A stretch of DNA of 55,293 nucleotides, taken from an uncultured Clostridia bacterium. GTDB taxonomy: Bacteria; Bacillota; Clostridia; Oscillospirales; Oscillospiraceae. Positions 15,165-23,754 of the stretch are shown here, piece after piece. The stretch is from contig CAMFBN010000014.1 in assembly GCA_945948535.1 (NCBI GenBank), forward strand, positions 1-55,293, given 5' to 3'. The notes under the pieces were generated by a model, which saw only the letters and a list, made by a program, of their open reading frames with translations, did not search any database and had not been told where the DNA came from. The position numbers were made by a program, and so were the translations under genes. How positions within the stretch are numbered: position 1 is the stretch's first letter; each line of letters opens with the position of its first letter.

Positions 15165-17615
15165 TTATCCGATTGCTCTGAGATATTCTTTCTGGATTTC
15201 CGCATTCACTGTTTTCGGATCCATGGAAACGATGGATTCTGTGATCGCAAGCTCATTTTCCCTAAAGAGGTTAACCTGCAATTGTGCGTTTATAAAGTTA
15301 CCATCAGGATCAAAATTGAAGTACAGGAAATAATGAGGATCATACTCATCGGAATCCTTATATTTCTCATCCACACGGAGCATGACGCATTCGCCGTTTT
15401 CATCGGTCAGCGTATCCATGTAGGCAACGGAATCATCCCATTGGAAGGAAGCCAGCCATGGCTTTACACTATTGTCGAATGTTAGGTTGTCTTCTCTCCA
15501 ATCGATATCCATATAGGCCTTGCCCCATTTCCCTTCATTGCTGTAGCGGACACCGTTTGCAACCATGAAGGCCATTCTGAGGGAGTATTGTTCACCATCT
15601 ACAATATTTACCGACTCAGGGTCGACGTCCACAATCTCTAACCAGTTCCCGTTATCCTGATAGTAATTGGCAGTGGACCAGTGGCTTGCGGAATCACCGG
15701 AGGCGGACTGTTCAATAACGATATGGCAGCTGCCATTCTGAATTGCATCTAAGACAGCACGGCACTTTGCAAAGGCTGCCTGTTCAGCCGGATTAGCCTC
15801 AATAACAGGATCCGCATTGATGGCTACGGTCTTCAGGAACCGCTCAGCGATGCCATCCGAAATGAGATTCAGGTCATACCAAACATCATACACAATATCT
15901 CCATCAATGAAGAACTCATGCTGCTCATTCAGACCTTTCGGATTTCCATCCCAGAAGATTTCATATTCCACATCTCCATAAGCAGAGCTGCCGGACATAT
16001 ATCCAATGGGAGCCCCTGTCTCTTCCTTCTTCAATTCAACGATATCAGAGGGTTGAAATTCCGGGTAATTCCAATGTCTAATACCGCCAACAGCCACAGA
16101 ATCCTTTGTCAGTACGACTGCATCATTCTCATTTATTGTCGCAAATCCAGAGGGAAGCAGCATTTTCAATGTCCCATACTGAACTAGTTCCGTATCCGTA
16201 ATGATGACAGAACCGTCTACAGCAGGCTGAAAATCACTGGTATCAACCACAGTATTCCCATCTACGGTTGTAACATAGTCCATGTATATCCAGCCCTGAT
16301 CCGTCCGGCCCCATCTGTCTTTGGTTTCCAGAATGGTAATTGTTGTACCGTTGCTGTATTGACCAACCACAGCACTGGACGCATCAGGTTCCTTGCGGAT
16401 ATTCAGCTTGTTGGGAACAGGTGTCGATTCGGCAGGATCATCCAAAGTGGTATCATCTATCGTAGTGACATAGTCCATGGATATCCAGCCCATATCGGTC
16501 CGGCCCCATCCGTCCTTGGTCTCCAAGATGGTAACGATTGCACCGTTATAGTAGTTGCCAACGACAGCACTTAAGAGATCGGGTTTCTCGCGGATGTTCA
16601 GCCTATCGGCGCAGGTTATCTCACCGGTGATCTCTGTGGAGTTCTTGTCGGCTGAGGCGTCTACTGTTTTTGGATTGACTGCACAAGCTACCAAAATAGT
16701 GCCACACAGCACAAAACAAACAATACTAACCCACAGCTTGGGCTTCTTCCATTTTGCCATATTCATGACACGACCTTTCGTATCACCCTCGCCAAAAGCC
16801 AGGGGCATGCCGGCAATGATCTTTTTATGGGTGGCCAGCCGCAGAAGCGATGCGGAATAATCCGCCCGGATCTGGGAACCCATTTTTCGGATCACTGCCT
16901 CATCACAGCTCATCTCCATATCTTTGCCTGCCAGAATGAATGCAGCCCACACCAGAGGGTTGAACCAATGGATGCAGAGCGCAAAATACGCCAGCAGTTT
17001 GATGATATGGTCACAACGGCTGATATGATGCCGCTCATGAGCAATGATGTACTTTCGTTCATTCGTGGGTACATCGGAGGGCAAATAGATTTTAGGGCTG
17101 AAAATCCCCATAACAAAGGGAGTATCAATGTAATCGGCACGATACACATTTCCACTGTAAGCCATAGCGCCAATCAATTTCAGTCTCAGGCGGACATACT
17201 GGATGACACTGTACGCAATCATGATACCCGTTCCGGCGAGCCAGACATAAGAAGCAACCGTCATAAGATCCAAGCGAGTATGCTCAGGCTCCTCTACCTG
17301 CACTGGTTCCGTCCCAGACTGATTTTCAGCCGGAACAAAAGTGAAGTCTGGATTCTGATTGACTACAGATGGAATGAAATAAATCACACTGGTTGATCCT
17401 GATGCTTCCTGAACCTTCGGTTCCAGTGCATTCAAAACCGAAACAGGCGCAGTAAATGCCACCGGACAAAGGAGCCGGAACAGAACCACAGCCCATAGTG
17501 CATAGGAAAAGACCTTCGGGGATCGTTTCAAAATGAGTCTTGCCAGCATAACAAGTAAAATCACAATGCTGCCTGTCATGCTCATATTCAAAACAACCGA
17601 AAACAGATTACCCAT
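15165..17615 (-). CDS. BlaR1-type M56 sensor 3 with tandem SH3 domains
   Basis: An 816-residue sensor-protease. The first 325 residues are the BlaR1/MecR1-like membrane half: helices near 10-28, 35-52, 118-140 and 305-322, M56 motif HERHH (H193-H197), and EMSCDEAVIRK. Two bacterial SH3 repeats follow at about 345-395 and 405-460, each with the pattern LNIR-x-PD-x-x-SAVVG and a closing WGRTD-x-GWI-x-MDYV. Residues 470-816 form an outer region of unknown fold. SH3 domains of this type bind peptidoglycan or its peptides, so the sensor probably reads wall fragments rather than a beta-lactam directly. The gene overlaps the BlaI stop by eight bases. Confidence 0.9.
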   Translation of the reverse strand: MGNLFSVVLNMSMTGSIVILLVMLARLILKRSPKVFSYALWAVVLFRLLCPVAFTAPVSVLNALEPKVQEASGSTSVIYFIPSVVNQNPDFTFVPAENQSGTEPVQVEEPEHTRLDLMTVASYVWLAGTGIMIAYSVIQYVRLRLKLIGAMAYSGNVYRADYIDTPFVMGIFSPKIYLPSDVPTNERKYIIAHERHHISRCDHIIKLLAYFALCIHWFNPLVWAAFILAGKDMEMSCDEAVIRKMGSQIRADYSASLLRLATHKKIIAGMPLAFGEGDTKGRVMNMAKWKKPKLWVSIVCFVLCGTILVACAVNPKTVDASADKNSTEITGEITCADRLNIREKPDLLSAVVGNYYNGAIVTILETKDGWGRTDMGWISMDYVTTIDDTTLDDPAESTPVPNKLNIRKEPDASSAVVGQYSNGTTITILETKDRWGRTDQGWIYMDYVTTVDGNTVVDTSDFQPAVDGSVIITDTELVQYGTLKMLLPSGFATINENDAVVLTKDSVAVGGIRHWNYPEFQPSDIVELKKEETGAPIGYMSGSSAYGDVEYEIFWDGNPKGLNEQHEFFIDGDIVYDVWYDLNLISDGIAERFLKTVAINADPVIEANPAEQAAFAKCRAVLDAIQNGSCHIVIEQSASGDSASHWSTANYYQDNGNWLEIVDVDPESVNIVDGEQYSLRMAFMVANGVRYSNEGKWGKAYMDIDWREDNLTFDNSVKPWLASFQWDDSVAYMDTLTDENGECVMLRVDEKYKDSDEYDPHYFLYFNFDPDGNFINAQLQVNLFRENELAITESIVSMDPKTVNAEIQKEYLRAIG

Positions 17616-17979
17616 GGGATTCCCCCCTCATTGCATCGATGACCTTCTGCAGTTCATCGATTTCCGCATCAGACAGCTTCTTACGGCTTCCAAACGCTGC
17701 CAGAAAGGCCGGAAGAGAACCATTGAAGGTTTCCTCCACGAACATCTCACTCTGTCGGGCATAGAATTCTTCCCGGCTTACCAGAGAAGTTACCTTACCT
17801 CCCTCATTCTGGAACAACTCCCGATCGCAGAGCCGCTTCAAAATCGTATAGGTAGTTGTGCGTTTCCAGTTCAGGCGTTCTTCCGCCAGTTCCGTCAAAC
17901 GGCGGGAAGACACAGGCTCATTGTCCCAGATGATATCTGCAAAAATGGTCTCGATCTCACCAAGCTTATATTCAGCCAT
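17608..17979 (-). CDS. BlaI/MecI-family repressor 3
   Basis: A 123-residue winged-helix repressor, third of its kind here (ETIFADIIWDNEPVSSRRL; WKRTTTYTILKRLCDRE; ETFNGSLPAFLAAFGS). The ATG follows AAAGGAGG with good spacing. It is first in an operon with sensor 3, with overlapping genes. Two palindromes at 17999-18037 lie between the promoter and the start and are its likely binding sites. The three repressors differ mainly in the helix-turn-helix flanks and C-terminal end, as expected if each reads its own operator and is matched to its own sensor. Confidence 0.92.
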   Translation of the reverse strand: MAEYKLGEIETIFADIIWDNEPVSSRRLTELAEERLNWKRTTTYTILKRLCDRELFQNEGGKVTSLVSREEFYARQSEMFVEETFNGSLPAFLAAFGSRKKLSDAEIDELQKVIDAMRGESHG

Positions 17980-17998
17980 AATGTTTGCCTCCTTTCAC

Positions 17999-18049
17999 TC
18001 TACTGTCAGTAGACAATTATACTCTACTGCATGTAGACAAAAAAGTCAA
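17999..18049 (-). promoter_or_regulatory. Promoter and paired BlaI operators 3
   Basis: On the minus strand TTGACT (18044-18049), 17 bases, TAGAGT (18021-18026). Site one TCTACTG-T-CAGTAGA (17999-18013) is a perfect palindrome; site two TCTACTGCATGTAGA (18023-18037) is near-perfect and overlaps the -10. Confidence 0.75.
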
Positions 18050-18088
18050 GGCTTTTTTATAGAATTAATAGAACCTTAAGGATTATAT

Positions 18089-18120
18089 TGAAATGAGCAG
18101 CCTCCTTTCGAAAGCTGCTC
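18089..18120 (-). terminator. Hairpin after DUF4179 gene 2
   Basis: GAGCAGC (18095-18101) pairs with GCTGCTC (18114-18120); the minus strand then reads ATTTCAATATAA. A modest terminator. Confidence 0.5.
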
Positions 18121-18126
18121 TAAAAC

Positions 18127-19074
18127 CTAACGCAAATCTACAGGATATTCTGTGCCGCAAATCAGAAGAGAAGCAATATCCTCCAAAGCCAGCGATGTAT
18201 TGAACATCGCTCGGAAATTGACTTTTGCCTTTTTGTCTCCTTCTGTAAAATGTCCTCCCGCTCCATGATCTTCCAGCGGAATGACAGTACCATCCTTCAT
18301 CACGATTGATACATTGAAGTGGATCATGATTTGCTCTCCACCAACTTCCGGATCAAATTGATAGCCTTTCATGTAGATACCTACAGGTGAAATCCAAATT
18401 TGATTGATCTGATAATTATTTCCTAACTCATCACTCACTCGCAGCTTATTGACTGGTATCTTTTGACTCGTATCTTTATAGCGAAGCGTAAACTTCAGTT
18501 CCCAGGGACCTTCCGCGATGATTGTCTTTTCATCTCCCTCACCCTGAATCGCCAGATTAGAAAAGAATACCGCCCAGAATCTACCCCTAATTGCCTGTCC
18601 GAGACTCCATGATTCTATGAAATAGATTTTGGACGGGTCTTCCTCATTTCTCTCCCAACCTGTCCATCCACCGCCGGGACCGCCTCCTTTTTTCTCATAA
18701 TCTATTCTCAGTCCTTCTGGCAGTGGTTGACCATCATCCCTGGATAAGGTATAGACTACTGCAATATTATATCTATCGCCAATTACGGCTTCGGCAGTGA
18801 TTGTATAGCCATCTGCAGAAGCACTGACGCCAACAGGAACGCCGATATCGTCCACCAGTTCTGTCTGGGCCATACCAAAGAGAGGGGCAAACAAATTACT
18901 GACGGAGCCCGTGGTAGCTTCAGCAGTCACTGCTATCCCAAGAATAAGAACAAGGCAAGCTACAGCAGCTTTTACCCGTTTCATTGCCACAGAAGTACGT
19001 TTTACTTTCTGACAACGCTGCAGAACATCGTCATCCACATTCTGGAAGGCGCAATAAAGATCAAATGCATTCAT
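18127..19074 (-). CDS. DUF4179-like membrane protein, probable anti-sigma factor 2
   Basis: A 315-residue single-pass protein with a basic 33-residue cytoplasmic end (KVKRTSVAMKRVK), a membrane helix at about 34-52 (AAVACLVLILGIAVTA) and an extracellular region. It contains the same WELKFTL feature as the first DUF4179 protein, and a C-terminal segment close to that protein's end. The start lies inside the sigma factor gene, with a 14-base overlap. It is therefore expected to bind and silence sigma factor 2 until a surface signal arrives. The length is shorter than many family members, with a compact outer domain. Confidence 0.75.
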   Translation of the reverse strand: MNAFDLYCAFQNVDDDVLQRCQKVKRTSVAMKRVKAAVACLVLILGIAVTAEATTGSVSNLFAPLFGMAQTELVDDIGVPVGVSASADGYTITAEAVIGDRYNIAVVYTLSRDDGQPLPEGLRIDYEKKGGGPGGGWTGWERNEEDPSKIYFIESWSLGQAIRGRFWAVFFSNLAIQGEGDEKTIIAEGPWELKFTLRYKDTSQKIPVNKLRVSDELGNNYQINQIWISPVGIYMKGYQFDPEVGGEQIMIHFNVSIVMKDGTVIPLEDHGAGGHFTEGDKKAKVNFRAMFNTSLALEDIASLLICGTEYPVDLR

Positions 19075-19630
19075 TCAGAAATCCCTCCTTGATAAGTAAA
19101 GTCCTCAGTTTTTTCCGCGTTCTGCTAAGCGTTACCATTACATTGTTCTCTGTAAGACCATACCGCTTGGCAATATCAGCTACCGGATCTGTATAGAAAT
19201 AGCGGCGCACAAAAATGTTTCTCTCCCGATCCGGCAGTTTACGAACAAAGCGGCGGATAAACTCTCCCAATTCTTTAGCTTCCAGTTGCGCTTCAACATT
19301 TTCAGATGATGCAATACATTCTGCCAACTCCTCCAAAACCAGAACAATCTCTCCTCCGCCCCGTTTCTGGGTATGTAAATCCCGAAGTCGGTTCAGTGAA
19401 AGGTTACGCGTAATCTTTGACAGAAAGATTCCCAGCTTCTCCGGTTTTTTCGGGGGAATCGCATTCCATGCATGGAGCCATGTGTCACTAACACATTCCT
19501 GTGAGTCCTCAATACATCCCAATATATTATGAGCAATGGCAAAACAGCATGATCCATATTTCTTTTCGGACTGGATAATCGCCTCTTGATTCCGTTTCCA
19601 GTATAATGACACAATTTCTCTATCTTGCAT
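19061..19630 (-). CDS. Sigma-70 family RNA polymerase sigma factor 2
   Basis: A 189-residue ECF-like sigma factor. Region 2 includes HNILGCIEDSQECVSDTWL and ITRNLSLNRLRD; region 4 includes KLPDRERNIFVRRYFYTD and the helix-turn-helix VADIAKRYGLTENNVMVTLS. The start is the ATG at 19630 after GAGGTGATACCT; a GTG three codons earlier is less likely. It is translationally linked to the DUF4179-like gene. A vegetative promoter lies upstream (19698-19727), so basal expression does not need the sigma factor itself. Confidence 0.9.
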   Translation of the reverse strand: MQDREIVSLYWKRNQEAIIQSEKKYGSCCFAIAHNILGCIEDSQECVSDTWLHAWNAIPPKKPEKLGIFLSKITRNLSLNRLRDLHTQKRGGGEIVLVLEELAECIASSENVEAQLEAKELGEFIRRFVRKLPDRERNIFVRRYFYTDPVADIAKRYGLTENNVMVTLSRTRKKLRTLLIKEGFLNECI

Positions 19631-19697
19631 AGGTATCACCTCGTTAGTCTCTATCTACAATGAAAGACACCATTTATATTTGCTACCTTACAAATTC

Positions 19698-19727
19698 ATT
19701 ATAGCACTTTCATAAAACAAATTGTAA
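19698..19727 (-). promoter_or_regulatory. Promoter of sigma factor 2 operon
   Basis: Minus strand TTACAA (19722-19727), 18-base spacer, TATAAT (19698-19703), about 70 bases before the start codon. Confidence 0.55.
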
Positions 19728-19833
19728 TGAGACTGCGGTCTCTTTTGTACTACTTTTCGCAATTCTGGTTCCTGACTGACCGCACCCAGACCTGTCTACA
19801 TATTTTAAGGGCTTGCGGAGGACTCTATTTATA

Positions 19834-19881
19834 ATGGGCAGCATCTGTAGTCGTTTGCAGATGCTGCCCATATTTTTATTT
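19834..19881 (+). terminator. Orphan intrinsic terminator
   Basis: ATGGGCAGCATCTG (19834-19847) and CAGATGCTGCCCAT (19858-19871) pair perfectly, then ATTTTTATTT. All genes for many kb on its left are on the other strand, so the gene it once served may have been lost. Confidence 0.7.
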
Positions 19882-20033
19882 CATCAGTCTTGTAAAACAA
19901 CACCGATGGCGGTATGATATAGTTTACAAAAAGGATAGCTTAACCAGTCGCTTTCTGACGAGTACTTTGGTTGATACACTGAAAAATGCCATTGAAGGAC
20001 ACTGGGATAAAATAATCCTTGACAAATCCCGTG

Positions 20034-20136
20034 CCAGTGCGCACACTGGCGTGGGAATCCGTTCTCCTTAAAAATGCCAGAAATACGAACATCTCAAAGG
20101 GATACGGATTGCCACACCAGTGACATCGGTCACTGG
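20034..20136. repeat. REP-like palindromic repeat pair
   Basis: CCAGTG-cgca-CACTGG (20034-20049) with flank GTGGGAATCCGTTCTCC, and CCAGTGAC-atcg-GTCACTGG (20117-20136) inside GGATTGCCACA...TTCGCAATGACA. The two units have related arms and the style of dispersed intergenic repeats. Confidence 0.5.
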
Positions 20137-20197
20137 TTCGCAATGACAGTTCTTTCATTTGTGCAGTTTTACTTTAGTGAGACAGCCCCTTTGTCGA

Positions 20198-20968
20198 TTA
20201 ACCGCAGGTGTGGCTGCCGCAGCCGTGGGAGCCGCAGGTGTGGCCCTCCCCGTGGTGGTCATGATGATTGCAGTGGACATCAGGGTTGAAATACAGCTTA
20301 CCCTCTGCCAGCGCCTGGGCTGCCGCGTCCGCGCTGCCGGACACACCGCCGTAGAGCTTGATACCCGCCTGAGCCAGAGCCATCTGAGCGCCGCCGCCGA
20401 TGCCGCCGCAAATCAGAGCGTCCACCTTCAAGGCGTTCAGCACTCCTGCCAGCGCGCCATGACCGCTTCCGTTTGTATCCACAATTTCGGAGGATAGAAT
20501 CTTGCCATCCTCGATATCATAGACCTTAAACTGCTCCGTATGACCAAAATGCTGGAAAATTTCCCCGTTTTCGTAAGTTACCGCCACACGCATGGTGTTT
20601 TCTCCTTTCGGTTTTCCGTAAATTTGACTTACGTCTCGTTTGCAGCAGGCATTGTGCGCGCATTTGCCGTCAGGACCGCTGCACAGCTCGTAGTCTCCCC
20701 CGGCAATCCGCAGAGGAAGCCCTTCCACCAGCACAGCCGCCAGCTTTTTTCTGGCATTCGCATAGATCTGCTGCACCGTGGTCCGGGCAACCTGCATGAT
20801 TTCGCCGCAGGCCTCCTGAGAAAGCCCCTCCCTGTCGATGAGACGGATGGTCTCATACTCCTCCACGGTGAGCGTCACCGGCTCGGCGCCTTCCGGCGGA
20901 TTTTCCGGGGAAAAGCGGAGGGTCTGGGGAATTTCACAGACTCGTCTGCACTTTTTGGGTCTTGGCAT
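20198..20968 (-). CDS. DUF134 HTH fused to NifX/NifB-type cofactor-binding domain
   Basis: A 256-residue fusion. Residues 1-95 are a DUF134 domain, a sigma-region-4-like helix-turn-helix (TVEEYETIRLIDREGLSQEA; MQVARTTVQQIYANARKKLA). Residues about 125-235 are a dinitrogenase iron-molybdenum cofactor (NifX/NafY) domain, beginning MRVAVTYENGEIFQHFGHTE. The last 25 residues are a His/Cys tail (CNHHDHHGEGHTCGSHGCGS) that looks metal-binding. A short Cys motif (CSGPDGKCAHNACC) lies between. The fold is known to carry metal clusters; here a regulator that senses Fe-S or molybdenum status is a reasonable inference given the Mo enzyme genes nearby. The ATG follows GGAGGTGCGCCA. Confidence 0.88.
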   Translation of the reverse strand: MPRPKKCRRVCEIPQTLRFSPENPPEGAEPVTLTVEEYETIRLIDREGLSQEACGEIMQVARTTVQQIYANARKKLAAVLVEGLPLRIAGGDYELCSGPDGKCAHNACCKRDVSQIYGKPKGENTMRVAVTYENGEIFQHFGHTEQFKVYDIEDGKILSSEIVDTNGSGHGALAGVLNALKVDALICGGIGGGAQMALAQAGIKLYGGVSGSADAAAQALAEGKLYFNPDVHCNHHDHHGEGHTCGSHGCGSHTCG

Positions 20969-21029
20969 TGGCGCACCTCCTGATCCTTGTCAAATACAGT
21001 ATACCGCTATTTCTGGCATATGTCAATAA

Positions 21030-21560
21030 CTATAATCTGCAAATCAGCGCGCCGCCGTTTTCCTTCAGCCACCGGCGGCTCCTGCGATAGTTTGGAAGCA
21101 CCCGCTCCACCTCCGCCCAGAACCGGGACGAGTGGTTCATTTCCTTCCGGTGGCACAGCTCATGCACCACCACATACTCCATCACATCGTCGGGGGTCAG
21201 CATCAGCAGACAGTTGAAATTCAAATTTCCCTGGGCCGAGCAGCTGCCCCACCGGGTGTGCTGGGCCCGGATGGTGATGCGTCCGTAGTCCACGCCCACC
21301 AGCGGTGCAAAATGGGCGGCCACCTCCGTCAAAACTTCCTTTGCGTGCCGGGCAAGGGTCTGCAGTTCCGCTTCCGTCAGCCTGGGTTTCCTCTCCGGCA
21401 GCTTGGCAAGATGCCCTTCTATCCAGCTCCGTTTTTCTTCCAGAAACCCCTCGATCTCCCGCTTCGGCATCCGGTTAGGCGCCCGCACCACCACTTCCCC
21501 CGCCGGGGAAAGCTGAATGGAGATGGTCTTCCGGGCGCTGCGAATTAAGGTATATTCCAT
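21030..21560 (-). CDS. YgjP-like M48-type metallopeptidase
   Basis: A 176-residue protein of the YgjP/SprT-like WLM family. The zinc site HELCHRKEMNHSSRFW lies at about residue 128-143, preceded by the conserved RWGSCSAQGNLNFN. The N-terminal half carries the family's RSARKTISIQLSP strand pattern. It is cytoplasmic; the substrate is unknown. ATG 21560 follows GAGGA at five bases; the frame is open further upstream but without a ribosome site. It follows xpt on the same strand, separated by a strong hairpin (21582-21604). Confidence 0.85.
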   Translation of the reverse strand: MEYTLIRSARKTISIQLSPAGEVVVRAPNRMPKREIEGFLEEKRSWIEGHLAKLPERKPRLTEAELQTLARHAKEVLTEVAAHFAPLVGVDYGRITIRAQHTRWGSCSAQGNLNFNCLLMLTPDDVMEYVVVHELCHRKEMNHSSRFWAEVERVLPNYRRSRRWLKENGGALICRL

Positions 21561-21581
21561 AGTTTCCTCGTAAAGCACAAT

Positions 21582-21604
21582 CCCCCGGTGGGGCACACCG
21601 GGGG
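21582..21604 (-). terminator. Hairpin between xpt and the YgjP-like gene
   Basis: CCCCCGGTG (21582-21590) and CACCGGGGG (21596-21604) pair perfectly around a 5-nt loop. No T-run follows, so it may slow or stabilise rather than end transcription. Confidence 0.45.
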
Positions 21605-21612
21605 AATCCTTT

Positions 21613-22194
21613 TCACTGGGCACGGAAGGTGATTTCGCCGGTTTCCGGGTTCATGGCGTCCACGATGGCCAGGGACTCCAGCCGGTAGCCCAGATTGCGG
21701 ATGACCTTGCCGCCAATCTGGAAGCCTTTCTCGATGACGATACCCAGGCCCTCCACCGTGGCCCCGGCCTCCTCCGCAATGGAAATGAGGCCCTGCAAAG
21801 CGCAGCCGTTGGCAAGAAAATCATCGATAATCAGCAGATGATCCTCACTGCTCAGGAACTTTTTGGATACGATGATCTGATTGATGTTCTTATGGGTGAA
21901 GGATTCCACCTCGGCAATATACATTTCACCCTCAATGTTAATGGACTTGGACTTCTTGGCGAACACCATGGGCACGCCGAATTCCTTCGCCACGAAACAG
22001 GCGATGCCGATGCCGGAGGCCTCGATGGTCAGCACCTTGGTGACCTTCTTATCGGCAAACCGGCGGTGAAATTCCCGTCCGATCTCCTCCATCAGAGCAA
22101 TGTCCATCTGGTGGTTCAGAAAGCTGTCAACCTTCAAGACATTCCCGGGCTTTACGATTCCGTCTTTCACGATTCTCTGCTCCAAAAAGTTCAT
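21613..22194 (-). CDS. xpt: Xanthine phosphoribosyltransferase
   Basis: A 193-residue type I phosphoribosyltransferase converting xanthine and PRPP to XMP. It starts [12 protein letters not shown] and has the PRPP-binding loop [18 protein letters not shown] at about residue 122-139, with the xanthine-specific C-terminal half ([15 protein letters not shown]) of the Xpt family. The ATG follows GGGAGG at eight bases. It is divergent from the purine permease gene with separate promoters, so import and salvage of xanthine are encoded side by side. No purine riboswitch fits in its leader of about 20-25 bases. Confidence 0.93.
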   Translation of the reverse strand: MNFLEQRIVKDGIVKPGNVLKVDSFLNHQMDIALMEEIGREFHRRFADKKVTKVLTIEASGIGIACFVAKEFGVPMVFAKKSKSINIEGEMYIAEVESFTHKNINQIIVSKKFLSSEDHLLIIDDFLANGCALQGLISIAEEAGATVEGLGIVIEKGFQIGGKVIRNLGYRLESLAIVDAMNPETGEITFRAQ

Positions 22195-22221
22195 GTGCAG
22201 CACCTCCCAAAGTTGAGAAGC

Positions 22222-22250
22222 ATTATACCACATCTCTGTCAAATTGTCAG
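22222..22250 (-). promoter_or_regulatory. xpt promoter
   Basis: Minus strand CTGACA (22245-22250), 17-base spacer, TATAAT (22222-22227), about 30 bases before the start codon. Confidence 0.75.
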
Positions 22251-22292
22251 TTGTTTTCTTGAAAAAAGTCGAAACTTCTGCATTTTCGGCAA

Positions 22293-22321
22293 TTTACACA
22301 CAGTGTCCCGGATGCTATACT
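22293..22321 (+). promoter_or_regulatory. Purine permease promoter
   Basis: TTTACA (22293-22298), 17-base spacer, TATACT (22316-22321), about 30 bases before the ATG. Confidence 0.7.
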
Positions 22322-22351
22322 GTTAAAAGTAGTAGAAAGAGAGGTTACGCT

Positions 22352-23752
22352 ATGAAAACATCCTACCGTCTGTCCGAAGCAGCCTTCCAGCTGGACGGAA
22401 AAATGCCCCTGAAGCAGGCAATCCCCTTGGGCCTGCAGCACGTGCTTGCCATGTTCGTGGGCAACCTGACCCCCCTGCTCATTATCACCGGTGCCTGCGG
22501 TCTTGCCGGCGGCGAATTTGCGGGGTTGCAGCTGCACCTTCTGCAAAACGCCATGCTGGTAGCCGGCATCGTCACGCTGGTTCAGCTGTTCTCCATTGGC
22601 CCCGTGGGTGGTAAGGTTCCCATCATCATGGGCACCTCCTCCGGCTTCATCGGCGTGTTCAACAGCGTTGCCGCCACCATGGGCGGCGGCGTCATCGCCT
22701 ACGGCGCCATAATGGGCGCCTCCATCATCGGTGGCCTGTTTGAGGGCGTGCTGGGCCTGTTCCTCAAGCCCCTGAGAAAGTTCTTCCCGGCGGTGGTTAC
22801 CGGCACCGTGGTCATGTCCATCGGCCTGAGTCTGATTTCCGTCGGCATCAACTCCTTCGGCGGCGGCAACACCGCCAAGGACTTCGGCTCCATGGAAAAT
22901 CTGCTGCTGGCGGTGTTCGTGCTGGTGATGATTCTCGTCTTCAAGCACGGAACCCGTGGCTTTGCCAGCTCCTCCGCAATTCTCCTCGGCATTCTCTGCG
23001 GCTATGGGGCGGCCTTCGTGATGGGCTTTGTGCTGCCCACCACCGGCGTCACCGCCGAGGGTGTGGAATACACCAAGGCCTGGGTTCTCAACTGGAGCAA
23101 GGTTGCAGACGCGGCCTGGTTTGAAATCCCCAAGCTGCTGCCGGTGAAGCCCGTCTTTGACCTGCGGGCCATTATCCCGGTGCTCATCATGTTCGTAGTC
23201 ACCGCCGTGGAGACCGTGGGCGACATCTCCGGCGTTATGGAGGGGGGCCTGAACCGGGAGGCCACCGACAAGGAGCTGTCCGGCGGCGTCATCTGTGATG
23301 GGCTGGGTTCCTCCTTCGCCGCCCTGTTCGGCGTGCTTCCCAACACCTCCTTCAGCCAGAACGTGGGCCTCGTCGCCATGACCAAGGTGGTCAACCGGAT
23401 GGCCCTTGCCACCGGCGCGGTGTTCCTGATTCTGTGCGGCCTGTGCCCCAAGCTGGGCGCGCTGGTGTCCATCATGCCCCAGTCCGTGCTGGGCGGCGCG
23501 GCGGTGATGATGTTCTCCTCCATCGTCATCAGCGGCATCCAGCTGATTACCAAGGAGCCGCTGACCGCCCGGAACCTGTCCATCGTGTCCGTGGCACTGG
23601 GCGTGGGCTACGGTATGGGCGCCAACAGCGGGATTCTGGCCCAGGCCCCGGAAGCGGTGCGGCTGATTTTCGGCGGTTCCGGCATTGTCCCCGCCGCCAT
23701 GGTGGCGATTCTTTTGAACATTCTGCTGCCCAGAGAAAAAGCAGAACCGTAA
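22352..23752 (+). CDS. NCS2-family xanthine/purine permease
   Basis: A 466-residue membrane transporter with about 14 hydrophobic helices. Family landmarks: the early GLQHVLAMFVGNLTPLLI, the ETVGDISGVMEGGLNREAT segment (about residue 275-295) with the key glutamate, and the NTSFSQNVGLVAMTKVVNR signature (about 331-349). These fit nucleobase:cation symporter-2 proteins of the xanthine/urate type. The ATG at 22352 follows AAAGAGAGG; upstream in-frame codons lack a ribosome site. It faces xpt and lies near a xanthine-dehydrogenase-type enzyme, so it likely brings in xanthine or related purines. Exact substrate is inferred. Confidence 0.9.
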   Translation: MKTSYRLSEAAFQLDGKMPLKQAIPLGLQHVLAMFVGNLTPLLIITGACGLAGGEFAGLQLHLLQNAMLVAGIVTLVQLFSIGPVGGKVPIIMGTSSGFIGVFNSVAATMGGGVIAYGAIMGASIIGGLFEGVLGLFLKPLRKFFPAVVTGTVVMSIGLSLISVGINSFGGGNTAKDFGSMENLLLAVFVLVMILVFKHGTRGFASSSAILLGILCGYGAAFVMGFVLPTTGVTAEGVEYTKAWVLNWSKVADAAWFEIPKLLPVKPVFDLRAIIPVLIMFVVTAVETVGDISGVMEGGLNREATDKELSGGVICDGLGSSFAALFGVLPNTSFSQNVGLVAMTKVVNRMALATGAVFLILCGLCPKLGALVSIMPQSVLGGAAVMMFSSIVISGIQLITKEPLTARNLSIVSVALGVGYGMGANSGILAQAPEAVRLIFGGSGIVPAAMVAILLNILLPREKAEP

Positions 23753-23754
23753 TT

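Larger units (their letters stand above)
19728..20197. other. Intergenic stretch with an orphan terminator and REP-like repeats
   Basis: No convincing gene. It holds a perfect 14-bp hairpin followed by ATTTTTATTT on the plus strand (19834-19881) with no plus-strand gene before it, a short plus-strand open segment (about 19935-20035) without start or ribosome site, and two palindromic repeat units (20034-20049 and 20117-20136). It looks like the scarred edge of the A+T-richer sensor island. Confidence 0.45.

Noticed and set aside
6926..19630. A beta-lactamase or PBP operon controlled by BlaI/BlaR1
   Set aside because: No frame carries SxxK, SxN and KTG motifs; none of the three BlaR1-type proteins has a penicillin-binding outer domain.
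22195..22351. Possible purine riboswitch between xpt and the permease
   Set aside because: Both promoters place the RNA start within about 30-40 bases of the start codons, leaving no room for an aptamer, and no aptamer-like stem set is seen.
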